DNA of 64,000 nucleotides from Cercophora sp. LCS_1 (GCA_036250225.1 JAPZLL010000069.1:1-64000), one strand, 5' to 3'; positions 10,735-22,768 are shown, counted from the stretch's first letter. The notes: generated by a model from the letters alone, not told the origin. A program made the numbers and translations.

Positions 10735-13114
10735 CTATGCTACACGGGCAGAGGGCTTGGCCCCGCGCCGGCCAAGCAACGTCGCCCCCTCCAGGTTGAG
10801 CTCGAAAGCTCCCTTTGCCCGGTTGCGCTCCCGGACTTGCTGCCTGGCCGCGGCCGTCACCGCAGCAGAGTGCTGGCCGTAGCCCTTTTGCTCCACCGCG
10901 GCCGGCGGCGGGTGGGCCTTTCTCTCCGGATCCCGCCCACGCCGCTCCTCCCTGATCTGGGTATCGCGCATGCTTTGCTCCAGCTGCTTGGTTGAGCTGC
11001 TGGCGGCGACGGGCTTGTGGGCGTATTCGCCCGAGGAGTCGGTTAGGCCAGAATCCTCATCTTCCTCCAGTGTCTCCTGGAGATGGGAGACACCGGCTTT
11101 TCCACCGACCTGCTTGCGGCGTTTTCCTTCCTCTTCCTGTCGATGCACCGCATAGCCAACGTCAAATACTTCACGAAGGTTGACTGCGCCGGGAGATCGG
11201 AAGTCGTAGCGCTTTTCGCCGTCGACAATCTTGGTGTCAAACGACCGGAGGACGCCATCCGAAGTGAGGCCTCGTTTCTCATCACGCGGGGTAGGGCCGG
11301 ACTCGCGGATCCATGGATGGGCAAGGAATTCTTTGATGGTGTACCGCTTCTCCGGGTCGACACACAACAGGTGTGAGATGAGGTCTTGGGCCGACTTGCT
11401 GATGTCGTCCCACCAGGGCGACAAAAAGGTAAACTGGCCCTTGGCGACTTTCTCTGTAAGGACTTCGATGCTCTCGTCGTAGAATGGAGGGAAGCCGCAG
11501 AGAAGTGTGTAGAGGACACAACCCAAAGCCCACATGTCAACCGACTTGGAGTACCGCTCATCCTTGACGATTTCGGGAGCAGTGTACCCAACCGTGCCAC
11601 AGGGGGTCATGGTCTGGTTATCCCAAACAATCTTGGATAGGCCGAAATCGGCAATTTTGATCTGTCCGATGCCGCCGGCGCCTACACCCCTGATGAACTC
11701 ACCCTCGTCCACCTTGTCCTCGTCGCCCGGTTGCTTGGGCTTCGAGGTCTTGCTGGGAACAAATGGTATCGGATGGAACAAGATGTTCTCGGGCTTGATA
11801 TCGCTGTGAACATGTTAGGCTGAGAGATTCGGAGCTCACAATGTTCACTATAACGTACCGATGAACGATACCTTTCTCCTCGTGGAGGTACTCCAGAGCT
11901 TTGGCGACTTGAACAATGACATGGCGAGATAACTCCTCGCTGAAGTAGGTAAGGCGAACAATCTGGTGGAAAAGCTCGCCACCAGGAGCAAGTTCAAGGA
12001 TGATATAGTAGTACTGTCGAGACTCGGAGAAGTCGACGAGCTTGACAATATTCGGGTGATCCACTTGACGCATGATCTGAACCTCCTTAAGGATGTTCGC
12101 CCGCTGGAATACAGGTTAGTAATCACATATTGATAGTGTGGTTTGTCGCGAGTTTCCCACCACTGGCAGAGGAGACGGCGAGTGGACCGCTTTGGGAACA
12201 GTCGGTGGTAGGCTGAGGCGGTGGAAAAAGGAAATGAGAATAAGAAAGATAATCCCGCACCTCTGCAGCCTTAGGAGCTTTTGGCTTGAAATCCGGATGA
12301 AGATGCTTGTTGCTCTAAAGCAGTTCCTGGTGTTGGTAAAAGGGAACTTTGACAAAACGTAGAGACATAGCGGTCCCTAAAGAAACGGGGAAGGGCAAAA
12401 CAAAAAGGCAAAGAGACGCAGCCAGCCCCGGGAGCCCATCACGTACCTGTTGGTTGTTCATTTCGAACTTGCGAACGACTTTGATGGCCACTTCGCCAAC
12501 CTTGCCCTCGAGATCGCGTGCCCGGTAGACATTACTGAATGCGCCGTCGCCCATCTTTTCGATGAGGTCCCAGCGCTCAAGGCCGGGGTATTTAGGGAAC
12601 TTGCTCCTGACGGCATTTTCCTCGGCAACCAGTCGGGCAATATTCTCATCCGGCACACGCTTGCTCTTGGCTTTGGACGACGTCAGATGCTGGTCTACCT
12701 CGGCATGGTGGGCAGCAGTATTGCCTGCCTGAGCTACACGATTGTGGGCATCGCCAGGAGCTGCTGAGTAGGCGTCGGGCACGCCGTGGTTGTGCTTGGG
12801 CGGCGAGCGGAAGTCGGGTTCTGAAACAGCTGGGGGTGCCATGTTGTTGTGTCTCGACTGGTTGTTCTGTGGTGGGGAGTTGTCATGTTTTGTTCGTGCA
12901 GATTCGTCGAGGTTCGCGATCCTTGCTTGCTTCCCTGTGGTGAGATCGACGTCAGCTGCCTGTAAATTTGTGACTGTGTCACCGGTCGTCGCGAGAGGGC
13001 AGGTGCAACGAGCCGCTGGCGGATAGTCTCGGTCTTGCTGAGGCAAGTCGGGGAAATGACCGGGTAGCACTTACCGTGTCGGATGAAGTTCTTCAGTTGC
13101 TGTATTGTCGACAT
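10735..13114 (-). CDS. srk1: Srk1/Rck2-type serine/threonine protein kinase (CaMK group)
   Basis: Five exons: 13075-13114, 12447-12934, 12261-12314, 11859-12103 and 10735-11803 (complement), 631 aa. Exon 1 (MSTIQQLKNFIRHG) is the conserved start of filamentous-fungal Srk1 orthologues. The 54-bp exon 3 (SNKHLHPDFKPKAPKAAE) keeps the frame between EMNNQQ and RANILKEVQIMRQ, but its donor GTGCGG is weak. Kinase hallmarks in order: GDGAFSNVYRA, VAIKVVRKFE, GGELFHQIVRLTYFSE, HRDIKPENILF split by an intron, KIADFGLSK, MTPCGTVGYTAPEI, DMWALGCVLYTLLCG. The tail after the kinase is charged and low complexity. S. pombe Srk1 and yeast Rck2 are MAPKAP-like kinases phosphorylated by the Sty1/Hog1 stress MAPK that restrain mitosis or translation under stress. 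That role is inferred from family only. Confidence 0.92.
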
Positions 13115-16100
13115 CTTGGCGACGTGTTGCGTGGGCAGTCTTCTTGTCTTAGAATGGCAGGCGCGATCAATTCGCTGTCGAGGGGCAACCGGTCTGCCCT
13201 CCCTAGCTTCCTTCCCGCTCAAGCTTCCACCGAAAGGGATCCGGCAACCTTCAAGGGCGGATTGCCTACGATCTCCCTTGTCTTTCTATCAGATCGGATC
13301 GCTTGCTCGATGGTGCGTTGTCTGCACGTCCTTGGTCGATGCGGGGTATTGGGTTGGTGATCGGTGATCAGGCGAAAATGGGCGCACAGGGGCGACACTT
13401 GCTGGACGGGACACAAGAGAAAATTTGGTGCAGAGCTGGGCTTCGGACAATGACGATGCTGAAAAGTGAGACGTTCGATCCGAAAAGACGGCGACAGTAG
13501 AGGCTCGGGTGGAAAATATGGGATTTGCGCGTGTTGAGGTCACTGTGGCTGCAACGAGCCGAACCAAGGCATGGGCAATGCAGCGGTTATGGATGCGATG
13601 ATGCGGCTGGGCTTGGGGGGATGCAAGCCGTGGTGGGGGTGCCCTGTCTCTTTTTATTCCGTCTCCCGTCTCTCTTTTGCAGCGTCTGCTCAGGCACCCG
13701 GTTTCATCATCGCTGTCATCATCGGGCTGTGGCAGACAAATGAAAATCGGCAGAACGGCCAAGTGGGCGCCTCACGATGGCGCGCCGCTGAAAGAAAGGC
13801 GACCCCGAACCCAAAGACCCTCCCGCCGAGGATGTTGTGATTGGCAAGGTACGAGTCTGTCCGGTCGCGTAACACAACCAACTGAGAGACGCAAAAACAC
13901 ATTAAAGCGCTGGATTCACATTCGGAAGGCCACTCAAGCACTGCGATCACAAACTCTGCACATTGCTGGTGGGAATTGCATTCCCTGCCAAAAGGCCTGG
14001 CTTGGCTGGTCTCGGATCTTGGCTTGAAAGGTCACCGCTCGCTCGAGTTGCTGGGGTCAGGGACCCTTCCCAGGCACTATGACGTAGCCATCGTCACTCT
14101 GTGGGGCACGGCATCAATCCGTGATTTCTGTCCAAAGCGATGAGGGCTCAACGCCGTTTCTTTCCCATCATGCGACACCAAACCGACGATGGATTCCTGC
14201 TAGGCAAGGAGGGTGTTAGGACTCAGCTTCTGGAATACCAGTCCCTCGCAATGAAGGCGTTGTTTTTTTATCTGAACGGATGTAGACTGCCGAGGGATTC
14301 CGACTTATCCGTATCCTCCTGCGACTGTGTCTGGCGCGTCGCGATTGCGGGGTAACTCAATCATCCCATGACTGACAGTCAACCGCCCACAGCCAGGCGC
14401 GGCGTGCCACATTGACACGCGAATGTGTATTATTATTCACCCTGGCGTGTATCACAACCCAAAGTCTTGCATCTGGCTGCCTTTCCATCAGCGATGTTGG
14501 CAGGTTTGGCGCCAAATCCAAAGAAGCAGGGTCCCGCCAAGGCGATCCCCTATCCGCAAATGAGCGTCCGATTTTGCTACGATGGAGCTTTTCCCCGGAT
14601 CGCGCTGCCATGTCAACACGTGGTCCGCAGCCAAGAAAAAAAGAGTCATTTCAGAGATTTTCCCACCCAAAAAAACCAGCAGGCCATGCCTGGAATCCTG
14701 CTGCGCGTTGTCACCTCTGAAACACGGCCCTCGTGCATACGAAACAACCACGGAAATGATGGCGATTCCAACAAAACGCAGCGGTGGGTGGTGGTCGCTG
14801 ACAAACGTCAACAATGATACGTGGGGGGTGTTTTCGGACCCTGAGGACGCCTATGACGTCAGCGCGCACCTGTGGCACTCAAAGCCCACGATCTAGACCA
14901 TGACCTTGCATGTCAGATGCAACCGTCACGCACCACAGGAGCGTATTGGACAGCCCGGAAAGTGATGAGACGCCGAGAACGAAATGCCACAGAGTGTTGA
15001 TCGGGAGAATTTGTGTCCGAGAGATCTGCATGGGCAGGGTCTATCAGGTCCTGTCCATCCATGATGGCCAGTCGACGTTGCAGATGACGCAAGCCCTTCC
15101 CTTTTTCGATGGGCGCATGGTTATTATAGCTGAGAGATTCTGTTTTCGTCTCTTTATATTCCCGGTTGTTCATTTGCGTACTGCAAAGGCACGCGGGGAA
15201 TCGGTGGGAATGATGAGAACCGTGGAGTTTGCCTGCTGATGCCCCCGGGCTTCAGCGTCGTTGAGTGCACCCAACAACCCTCTGCGTGAAAATACGAGTA
15301 AACAGCACCTATTGACAAACGGAGCATGGACTGGCCCCCCATAGATAGTGAACGCCTGTCGACGCGCGTCGATGGTTTGAAGTCCAGTTGTCCGGAAGCC
15401 CGCGCCCAAGACAGCTGCAGTATAGGTATGTATAAACTCGTAAACTTTGCCCTAAGGAAGCTGAAGGGATTTCTACGGGTTCCATCATGTCTCCAAGGTG
15501 TTGGCCTCTCCTCCTACAGGGAGTGCTTTAGGCGACATTGGTGAACGGCTTCCAACCAGAGCCTGAGACTCAAGAACCACACCCGCAGCGTAGCTAGACA
15601 CACAGTGATGAGGCCAAACCGTGCCATGTGTTGTAAAGCCAACTGCATTTACCACGGATATCCAGATCATCCCTTGGGGCAGGCGCGATTGAAACATGGC
15701 GGCATTCGTCATGCCGCAGCTCTCGACATTCAGCCAGTCTCTTCATCTCGTCAATCCTAACCTGCGAACGGAGCAAGTAAACTCTCTGGTAGGAACCTTC
15801 TTGATGATCTATTCCATGAGTTAAATTCCAAATCTGCCCCTCTCTCTTCGTTCATTTGAATAGCAAAAGGGGTAGCCTTCAGGGGCGCACGTGGGTCGGT
15901 CACTCAAGCAACTTGACGTACTTTTCTCTCCTGCAAGTCCACCTTATAAGTCTCTGTTGTTGAGAACTAGAGGCTCGGCATATATCATGCTGTTTTCAGA
16001 GCAATTGGTTGTCATGAAGTTGGTTATCCCTGTTGTTGTTGTTGTTATTATTAAAGCTCGTGAAGTCTCGGGCTGATTGAATGCCGAGGCAAGTTTTCAA

Positions 16101-16618
16101 GCGACAACTGGAACCCGGTGCTGGCCACGAGCAGCTGTCAACAAAGAAACTTTTGCGGCTATGTAAGTTTGTTTACTTTTCGGGAGAGAGAACTCTGTAT
16201 TAATCCAGCTAAAAGGTAGGTACATACTCCAGCACCAAGAGCCTGTCTGTCTCCAGAGCACCACCATGATTTTTGGTTCGGGCTCCCTCCGAGACCATTC
16301 CATACTCTACGTTGACGTTTCTCAAGAAAATATGTCCCAGAATACGAGCAGCTCTTGGAGCTTTGACCCCTTAGAAACTGCGGATTCGGTCAACTCCGCA
16401 GCTCGAACGTCGGGTGGTGCTTGGCATCTCAATGCGGAGAAGCAAGGATCCTCGCTTTCGTGTTCGGTTGTTTGATGTGAGATCTAGACCTGGCACCGAG
16501 TACGAACAGTTGGTACAAAAACGGCAACTCGCGCTGTTGAACCCCTTCTAATGTACCAAACTGTTTTGAACATCACTTGCTTCAATTAAACAACAACAAC
16601 CCACATAATCATCCATAC
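13115..16618. other. 3.5 kb intergenic spacer
   Basis: No frame shows protein-like composition, and no tRNA, 5S rRNA or transposon ends were recognised. The segment is GC-moderate with several pyrimidine-rich stretches. It includes the promoter of the kinase gene (13115 onward) and of the SDR gene (before 16619). Confidence 0.55.
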
Positions 16619-17461
16619 ATGCCCGCCATGTCCAATGCATCTCGAAGCGTCTTAGCAATCATCGGCAGCGGAGGCATGGGCCTCGCATCAGCCCGTCGAC
16701 TCGCTGCAGGCCGCCACGTCTTCGTCGCCGACGCATCGGAAAAGAACCTCGAGTTTGCGGCCAAAAGCCTCCGAGACGACGGCCACGACGTCGAGACGCA
16801 ACTGATCGACGTCGCCAACTTTGACACCGTCCAGAAATTCGCACAAGCCGTTGCCAAGGCCGGCAGAATCGAAACAGTCGTCCACACAGCGGGCCTCTCG
16901 CCGGCCATGGCACCGGCGAACCGCATTCTCGAAGTCGACCTCCTCGGCACGGCCAACGTAATTGACGCGTTCCAAGAGGTCATGGGTCCCGGATCGTCCA
17001 TGACGTGCATCGCGAGTATTGCTCGGTTCGGGGCATCTCCCTCGGCCGAACTGGCGCGGCATCTCGCGACGGCGCCGAGGGACCAGCTGCTTCGCAACGA
17101 GGAATTGTTGCAAACGGCGTCGAACCCGGCTTCGGCGTACTCGGTCTCCAAGGCGGCCAACTTGCTTCGCGTTCAGGCTGCGGCTAGGGCGTGGAGTGCT
17201 CGGGGTGCTAGGATCAACAGTATCAGCCCGGGTGTCATCTTGACGGCCATGGTGAGAAAGGAGTTGGAAGGAGAGAGCGGTGCTACGATTCGGGGGATGA
17301 TTGCGGGCTCACCTATGGGGCGTGGTGGTACGGCCGACGAGATTGCAAGTGCTGTGGCTTTTCTTGCTGGGCCGGATGCCAGCTATGTGACGGGGACTGA
17401 TCTTGTTGTTGACGGAGGGTTTATTGCGGGTACGCAAGGGATGATGCCTGGAGGGCAATAA
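16619..17461 (+). CDS. short-chain dehydrogenase/reductase
   Basis: A single exon of 280 aa. The first ATG in frame is at 16619, with a second at 16628. The open frame extends upstream only through non-ATG codons. The cofactor loop is IIGSGGMG (residues 14-21), a GxxxG variant in which the canonical TG pair is replaced. It is followed by an acidic DAS at the end of beta-2, which favours NAD. VHTAG corresponds to NNAG. The catalytic Tyr and Lys are in YSVSK (Y174, K178), and SISPGVILTAM follows. The C-terminus carries the usual YVTGTDLVVDGGF. It is an NAD(P)(H) oxidoreductase of unknown substrate. Its neighbours (prolyl-hydroxylase-like and amidohydrolase genes) do not settle a pathway. Confidence 0.9.
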   Translation: MPAMSNASRSVLAIIGSGGMGLASARRLAAGRHVFVADASEKNLEFAAKSLRDDGHDVETQLIDVANFDTVQKFAQAVAKAGRIETVVHTAGLSPAMAPANRILEVDLLGTANVIDAFQEVMGPGSSMTCIASIARFGASPSAELARHLATAPRDQLLRNEELLQTASNPASAYSVSKAANLLRVQAAARAWSARGARINSISPGVILTAMVRKELEGESGATIRGMIAGSPMGRGGTADEIASAVAFLAGPDASYVTGTDLVVDGGFIAGTQGMMPGGQ

Positions 17462-18789
17462 GTAGGGTGTTTGATTTTTCGAATGATTTGATTGTTGTAT
17501 TTGCTTCGTATTTGCTTTGGGAATTGGAAAGAGAAAACAACTCGGGGCTACCACGCAGGAGGAAGAGTGACGACCGGGGAAGGTGTTACGGAGCCAGGAC
17601 AGGCCCCATCTATTCCATCACAACGGACTGAGAGAAAGCCAAAAACGCAAAAAAAAAGTTTCTCTTGTCAACTTTGCATTCCACACCTCGCCAATGAAGT
17701 CAACAAGCCGATTCCATTTCTGTCAATACCAAAAAATTGCCCAGTCTCCATCGCAGGCGAATGACTTGTCGTCCCGAAAATACAACGTGTCAAACAACGC
17801 CAAGGTTGCAACGCTGCACCTGGAGGCTTGGAACTTGACAAGCATCGGTCAAGAAAGACAAGAAAGACAAGAGATGCGATGAGATCGACAAAGCTTTGGG
17901 CAAGCACAAGCAAGCGTCCCGACAAGAAGAGACAAGCCAACGACAAGACGACAAGACGGGCAAGATTCCCAGGCGCTCATTTGAAGAGGGGCCGACGAGT
18001 GGGCTCGCTACCACTCTCTGGGCCGACGTCCGTGTCCACCTGTTAGCCGAACAAGACGACAACCAGGTCCAAGGCAACGGCCAAGACGCACCGAACCGAG
18101 CACAATGCGGATAGGTGGAGTAAAATGGACCGCCGCGCAGCGGCAGCCAGCGCCGTCTCGCTCCGTGAAATCCCAGGTTCGGCTAGATCGGGATCACGAA
18201 GCATTTTGCTGTCTGGTCTTGGCCCGGGCAGTCGTCGTCACCCTGTTCGTCCAAACGGATTTCCGGGGAAATTTACCCGCGCTACAACCTCAATTTGATC
18301 ATCCCCAATAAGACGGTCGATAACGCGCGCGCCACACCAATTGCTACGGGGCATGATTGCCATCGGCACCGGCTATGTTGGCCGAGCCAGTGAGCTCGTT
18401 TGCGACACCACACGGGTACCGACGCGGTTATGCACCCGCCGCCGCCCTCGTCTAGGCACCGTTTCGGCACTTGTGGAGTCTCAAGATATTAAACATGCCC
18501 CCAGATCATTATTGGTGAGGGGAGGAAGGGCACCTCGGAGCGACATGCTCCCCTGAGATGGGCTGTTGACAGGCCGGGCAGGGCCCTGGAGGCGTGGTCT
18601 AGTAGCCAAGAGGTGGTGACGGATGAAACGGTGACACAAGCTGGTCTTGCTGGTGCTGGCTGGTGCTGGCACCCAGGGCCTTATTACGAGTTGTGCCACC
18701 CCCTCGGTGCCCTGGCTCTGGGCCATGAACACCGACCGGTATCCAACCACACCGTCAACAGCAAAGAGCTCAGCTCTTCACTCATCGCC
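17462..18789. other. intergenic, small tandem repeat
   Basis: Two-and-a-third copies of AAGAAAGAC lie at 17851-17871. No gene seen. The last part is the promoter of the prolyl-4-hydroxylase-like gene. An open frame continues upstream of its ATG without another ATG. Confidence 0.55.
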
Positions 18790-19719
18790 ATGTCAAGCCA
18801 CAGCCTCGCAAAAGCAGCCGGCCTCTCTGCCGGCGCTCTCCTCGTCGCCCTCGGTGCCCCTTATCTCTACGATATATCCCCGCCACAGCTGACCTCGTTT
18901 GTCGGCGACTTCCCCGTGCCTGATTACCCCTTTGCCATTCCCTTCTTCCGAAACACCAACACCACGGCGCCCGTCGACCAAGGATTCGTTTGCGATCCAT
19001 CACACACGTACCGGACCGAACTCGTCTCGCTCGATCCTCTGATCATCTACATCCACGATCTTGTTTCTCCTCGAGAAATCACCGCTCTTCTGGAAATAGC
19101 AGAGCCACGGTTCGCTCCTTCGCAGGTGACGAAGCAGGGTTATCAGCAAAAGACATCAGACAGAACATCCGAGTCGGCAGGCCTGCCGCGCGACGACCTT
19201 GCCGTTGCCTGCGTCTTGAGCCGAGCCCGAGGCTTCTTGGGCACCATGATAAGGGATGGATGGGATGAGATGGGACCTCCGCAGCTGGTGCGGTATACGA
19301 CCGGACAGCGTTTCAACATTCACCACGACTGGTTCAACTCGCCGATCTGGGCCAACGACGGCAGTGATAGGAAATGGAACAGGGTGGCTTCGTTCTTCGC
19401 CATCCTGCAGGACAACTGCACCGGTGGGGAGACTCATTTCCCATATGCAAAGAGCATTGTTCCACCGGCAAGTTGGGGTCAAGGTCTCTGGCACGGCGAG
19501 GATCGTCGGAAGAAGGACGGAGAGGAGCCAAGACCGCTGTGGAGGGAACATGAGGATGGGGGGCTCGCATTCAGGCCTGTTGCTGGCAATGCCATCTTCT
19601 GGATCAACTTGCATGCCAACGGCACTGGAGACATTCGCACCAACCACGCCGGACTCCCTCTGGACAGTGGACTGAAGACAGCAATGAATATCTGGCCTCG
19701 TCGATACTTTGACGCCTAA
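18790..19719 (+). CDS. prolyl 4-hydroxylase-like 2OG-Fe(II) oxygenase
   Basis: A single exon of 309 aa from ATG 18790. Residues about 8-28 form one hydrophobic segment (signal anchor or signal peptide), so the enzyme probably faces the secretory lumen. The P4H-alpha fold is shown by LVRYTTGQRFNIHHDWF with the metal pair H178 and D180, the distal H286 in TNHAGLP and the 2-oxoglutarate-binding K296 (SGLKTAMNIWPRRYF). An EITALLEIAEPRFAPSQV segment precedes the core. The family hydroxylates proline or other side chains using 2-oxoglutarate, Fe(II) and O2. The target here is unknown. The gene converges on the amidohydrolase gene with only 17 bp between stop codons, so the 3' untranslated regions must overlap. 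Confidence 0.88.
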   Translation: MSSHSLAKAAGLSAGALLVALGAPYLYDISPPQLTSFVGDFPVPDYPFAIPFFRNTNTTAPVDQGFVCDPSHTYRTELVSLDPLIIYIHDLVSPREITALLEIAEPRFAPSQVTKQGYQQKTSDRTSESAGLPRDDLAVACVLSRARGFLGTMIRDGWDEMGPPQLVRYTTGQRFNIHHDWFNSPIWANDGSDRKWNRVASFFAILQDNCTGGETHFPYAKSIVPPASWGQGLWHGEDRRKKDGEEPRPLWREHEDGGLAFRPVAGNAIFWINLHANGTGDIRTNHAGLPLDSGLKTAMNIWPRRYFDA

Positions 19720-19736
19720 TTTATTCCCTTCACCAA

Positions 19737-21398
19737 TTACCTGGTTGCCTCCCAGACCTTGGCACCATCATACCACGTTTCCGTCACCTTGGCATTTTTC
19801 AACTGTTCCTTTTCCCACACCATGTCCACAACGACAAAGTCGGCCTTGTATCCCACCTTCAGTACCCCTATCCTCTGATCGTCGAAGCAACTATACGCCG
19901 CTCCCTCCGTTCCAGCTGCAACAGCCTCGCACAGCCCAAGTGCAAAGTGCGGGTTGACCGTGGCTTCGTACTCCTGCTCGCGGTACGATCTTCTCGTTGT
20001 GCCGACATAGACGTTACCCAGCGGGGTATGGGGAGCCGTCGGCGCATCACTTCCAAGTGCCAAGGGCGCGCCAGCATCGGACAACTCCCGGTACGCAAAG
20101 GCACGGCCGCATCTATGCTCACCGATTAACTTTGGCCAAGCACGGAGAATGGCAGGGTCGGCATGCACCGGCTGGATGGAGGCTGTGATATTCCCCTGAC
20201 CGAGACGAGCGACCTCAGCTTCATTGGCCAGTTCCAGATGTTCCACCCGTGGACGCCGTCCCGGAGTGACATGAGCGGTCAAGACATCGACAACCACCTT
20301 GATCGTCGCGTCACCGATGGCGTGCAAGGCGACTTGCAGACCGGCCTCGTTCGCACGCTTCACCACTGGTTCGAGTTGCTGGAACGTCCACAGAGGGACC
20401 TCGAGATGGTCGTTGTGAGAATACGGCTCCGTCAAACCAGCCGTGCAAGCATCGATGATCCCGTCGCAAATGACTTTGACACCCACGATTCGACAGTCTG
20501 GTGTTGTCTCGGCATTATACACCTTTGCCAACTCGATTGCCTGCTCCACCTGAGCCAGATTCTCTTCGTCGTCCTTTCCTGGCTTGATGAGCCAGTAAGC
20601 CGCGATGCGCATCGGTATCGATCCCTCTGCTCGCAAGGCCTGCAACGCGTCCCAAGCCCCTTGATCCATGGCCATGTCGATCAATCCGGTATAGCCGGCC
20701 TCATGGTAGGCCTCCACGGCAGATTTGATTGCCTCTGTCCGCTCCTCCATGGTCGCCACCCTCGCGAGGTACGGCCACACATACGTGATATTGGCGGCTT
20801 CGTTGAAAACGCCAGTCACCTTTCCGTCTGCATCTCTCTCAATGGTTCCACCAGGCACATCAGCCCAGGACTCGGCACCCAGCTCTTTGATTCCAGCGGT
20901 ATTGCACCACGCCGTGTGCAGGTCCTTGGTGTCAATCAGGATTGGTCGATCCTTCTCTCCGTCCAGTCCGTCCAGGTCCTTTGCGGTAACCTTCCCTGGA
21001 GTCATGGAATGCATCCACCCCCGACAAAGGACCCTCGGTGCATCAGGATTTGCAGCGGCGTACTCCCTGATAGTGGTCTGGATATCGACGAGCGTCTTGC
21101 ACTTGCCGAGATCCAGCTTGTTGAGTGACTGCCCCATGATCATGAGATGCATGTGCCCGTCGACGAAGCCTGGCAGGAGCGTCTTGCCCTGCAGATCCCG
21201 AACAACGGTGCCGGCCTCGGCGCGCGCAGCCGCCACAACGCTGTCATTTTCCGGTCCAACATACTCGATCTTGTCGCCCCGAACCAGCAGCGCCTCCGCA
21301 AAAGTCGGTAGACGGTGTAAGCCGGCATTCACACCTGGTGTGACACCCGACAAAAAGATGTTGCCGTTGACGAAGAGGGTCGTCGGTGGTTGGCTCAT
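19737..21398 (-). CDS. amidohydrolase 3 family protein (YtcJ-like)
   Basis: A single exon of 553 aa with ATG at 21398 and TAA at 19737. The order of motifs is that of YtcJ-like metal-dependent hydrolases: NGNIF near the start, KTLLPGFVDGHMHLMIMG with the metal-binding HxH, GVKVICDGIIDACTAGL, VALHAIGDATI, RVEHLELANEAEV, SIQPVHAD, LALGSDAPTAPHTPLGNVYV, and the closing beta-sandwich strand GYKADFVVVDM. Members hydrolyse amide or related C-N bonds (for example N-substituted formamides) and have diverse substrates. It lies 1.4 kb from the aminomuconate module on the same strand as two of its genes, so a role in feeding that pathway is possible but unproven. The 300-codon plus-strand frames over it are shadows. 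Confidence 0.9.
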   Translation of the reverse strand: MSQPPTTLFVNGNIFLSGVTPGVNAGLHRLPTFAEALLVRGDKIEYVGPENDSVVAAARAEAGTVVRDLQGKTLLPGFVDGHMHLMIMGQSLNKLDLGKCKTLVDIQTTIREYAAANPDAPRVLCRGWMHSMTPGKVTAKDLDGLDGEKDRPILIDTKDLHTAWCNTAGIKELGAESWADVPGGTIERDADGKVTGVFNEAANITYVWPYLARVATMEERTEAIKSAVEAYHEAGYTGLIDMAMDQGAWDALQALRAEGSIPMRIAAYWLIKPGKDDEENLAQVEQAIELAKVYNAETTPDCRIVGVKVICDGIIDACTAGLTEPYSHNDHLEVPLWTFQQLEPVVKRANEAGLQVALHAIGDATIKVVVDVLTAHVTPGRRPRVEHLELANEAEVARLGQGNITASIQPVHADPAILRAWPKLIGEHRCGRAFAYRELSDAGAPLALGSDAPTAPHTPLGNVYVGTTRRSYREQEYEATVNPHFALGLCEAVAAGTEGAAYSCFDDQRIGVLKVGYKADFVVVDMVWEKEQLKNAKVTETWYDGAKVWEATR

Positions 21399-22768
21399 GT
21401 TGTGCTACCGAGCACGGGATGTAACACAAAGATTTGCCGTGTTTTTTTATGTCTATGTGGTGGTGGTGTCTACCGAGCCGTGTTTGCGTGTTCGGGAGAG
21501 GATGCAAGAGGATTTACCTTATGTTGGGCAGAAAGGGCAGGAAAAGATGGGGACACGGCACGGCCTGCAACCGGCCAGGCACGACCGACCCAGACACCGG
21601 GGTGAGGGAGATGATCTGATAAGATACTAGGCCGCCACGCGCTAAAACATCACGACCCACCCCAGGAACATGGGGAAAGTGTGACCCATAAATATTGAAC
21701 CAGGTTTTCGGAGACGCACGAACTGGTGGCCCGGTACGGACAGACACAATGCGGATTACAAGGGCAATGAGCTGTGTGACCAGTCTTGCAGTTTGGTTAG
21801 GAGGGGGTGTGCTGGAAACTATCGATTTTGTTTCGGTCTAGCCACTCACCGACCCTGCTGCGATCCCGGAGCGGAGGTGGGGACCGTTTGGGGTGGCGGT
21901 GGGCCGATCAGTTCTTGGCGGGATCGCCGGAAAAGGGGGGTGCACCACCGTTGTCGGAATGGAAAGGCTTTCGGGATGTGGCGCCTCTTTTTTTTTTTCG
22001 TCGGGTGGTGTGCGCTGGTGATGGTGTGGCAAGGATTGGTTGTGACGGGTGGGCAGGAGGCAATGGGTGTTGCGGGGGAGGTGACTGGCCATTTTGGATA
22101 TTCTTGCGAGCATTGAGGGGTACAATACAAACGAGTATGGGGCAGTTTGAGGTGCGATTGTTAATCAAACTTTTGATGCCACGAGCAAGGAATTGGTGTG
22201 TATTGACGAAAGTCACAGCGACGTTGTCCCTCTAAAAATCAGCCGTTGTCGAAGCTCTAGAGCATTCAGACACTCGACACTGGAAAGTGTGTGACGGAAC
22301 TACAAATGCTGTCGTTAAAGCTTTAGCTAGTCCTTCCCAGTTCTCTGCTATAGAAATACCTGGATCGAAAGGCTCGAGGCCTTTAAACCAATGATTGGGG
22401 CTTTATTAAATGGTGATTGAAGTCTTTTGTATTTTTCTTTTGGACGCCTCGGCGAGAGAGAACCCTGACATCTCAACGTCATGTCTTGATGGCTTGGTTT
22501 TTTCGTCGGCAAATTGACCAGGTATGAAACCATTGGAGTAGCTGACGGGGACGCATACGATATAGAAAAATAGGTGTGTCTGTACCGTGTTCACAAAACG
22601 CCGGGGGTAATAGAGAGAGTTTGTTCAACGGAAACTCATAGAGTAATTATGTTTCTTATTTCACAACTCAAACGATACACTTATCAACCATAATAATCCA
22701 TGACATTCTTGAACCTTGATCCCTTATTACAAAACCCAAAAGAGGATAACACCAGTCGAGACGACCAC
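21399..22768. other. intergenic, nothing seen
   Basis: The promoter side of the amidohydrolase gene (from 21399) and the 3' flank of the ACMS decarboxylase gene. No protein-like frame or RNA gene recognised. Confidence 0.5.

Noticed and set aside
18613..18789. A longer N-terminus for the prolyl-hydroxylase-like protein
   Set aside because: There is no in-frame ATG upstream of 18790, and the membrane segment begins right after it.
20163..21128. A 321-codon plus-strand frame over the amidohydrolase gene
   Set aside because: The minus strand has an intact YtcJ-like protein; the plus frame is a shadow.
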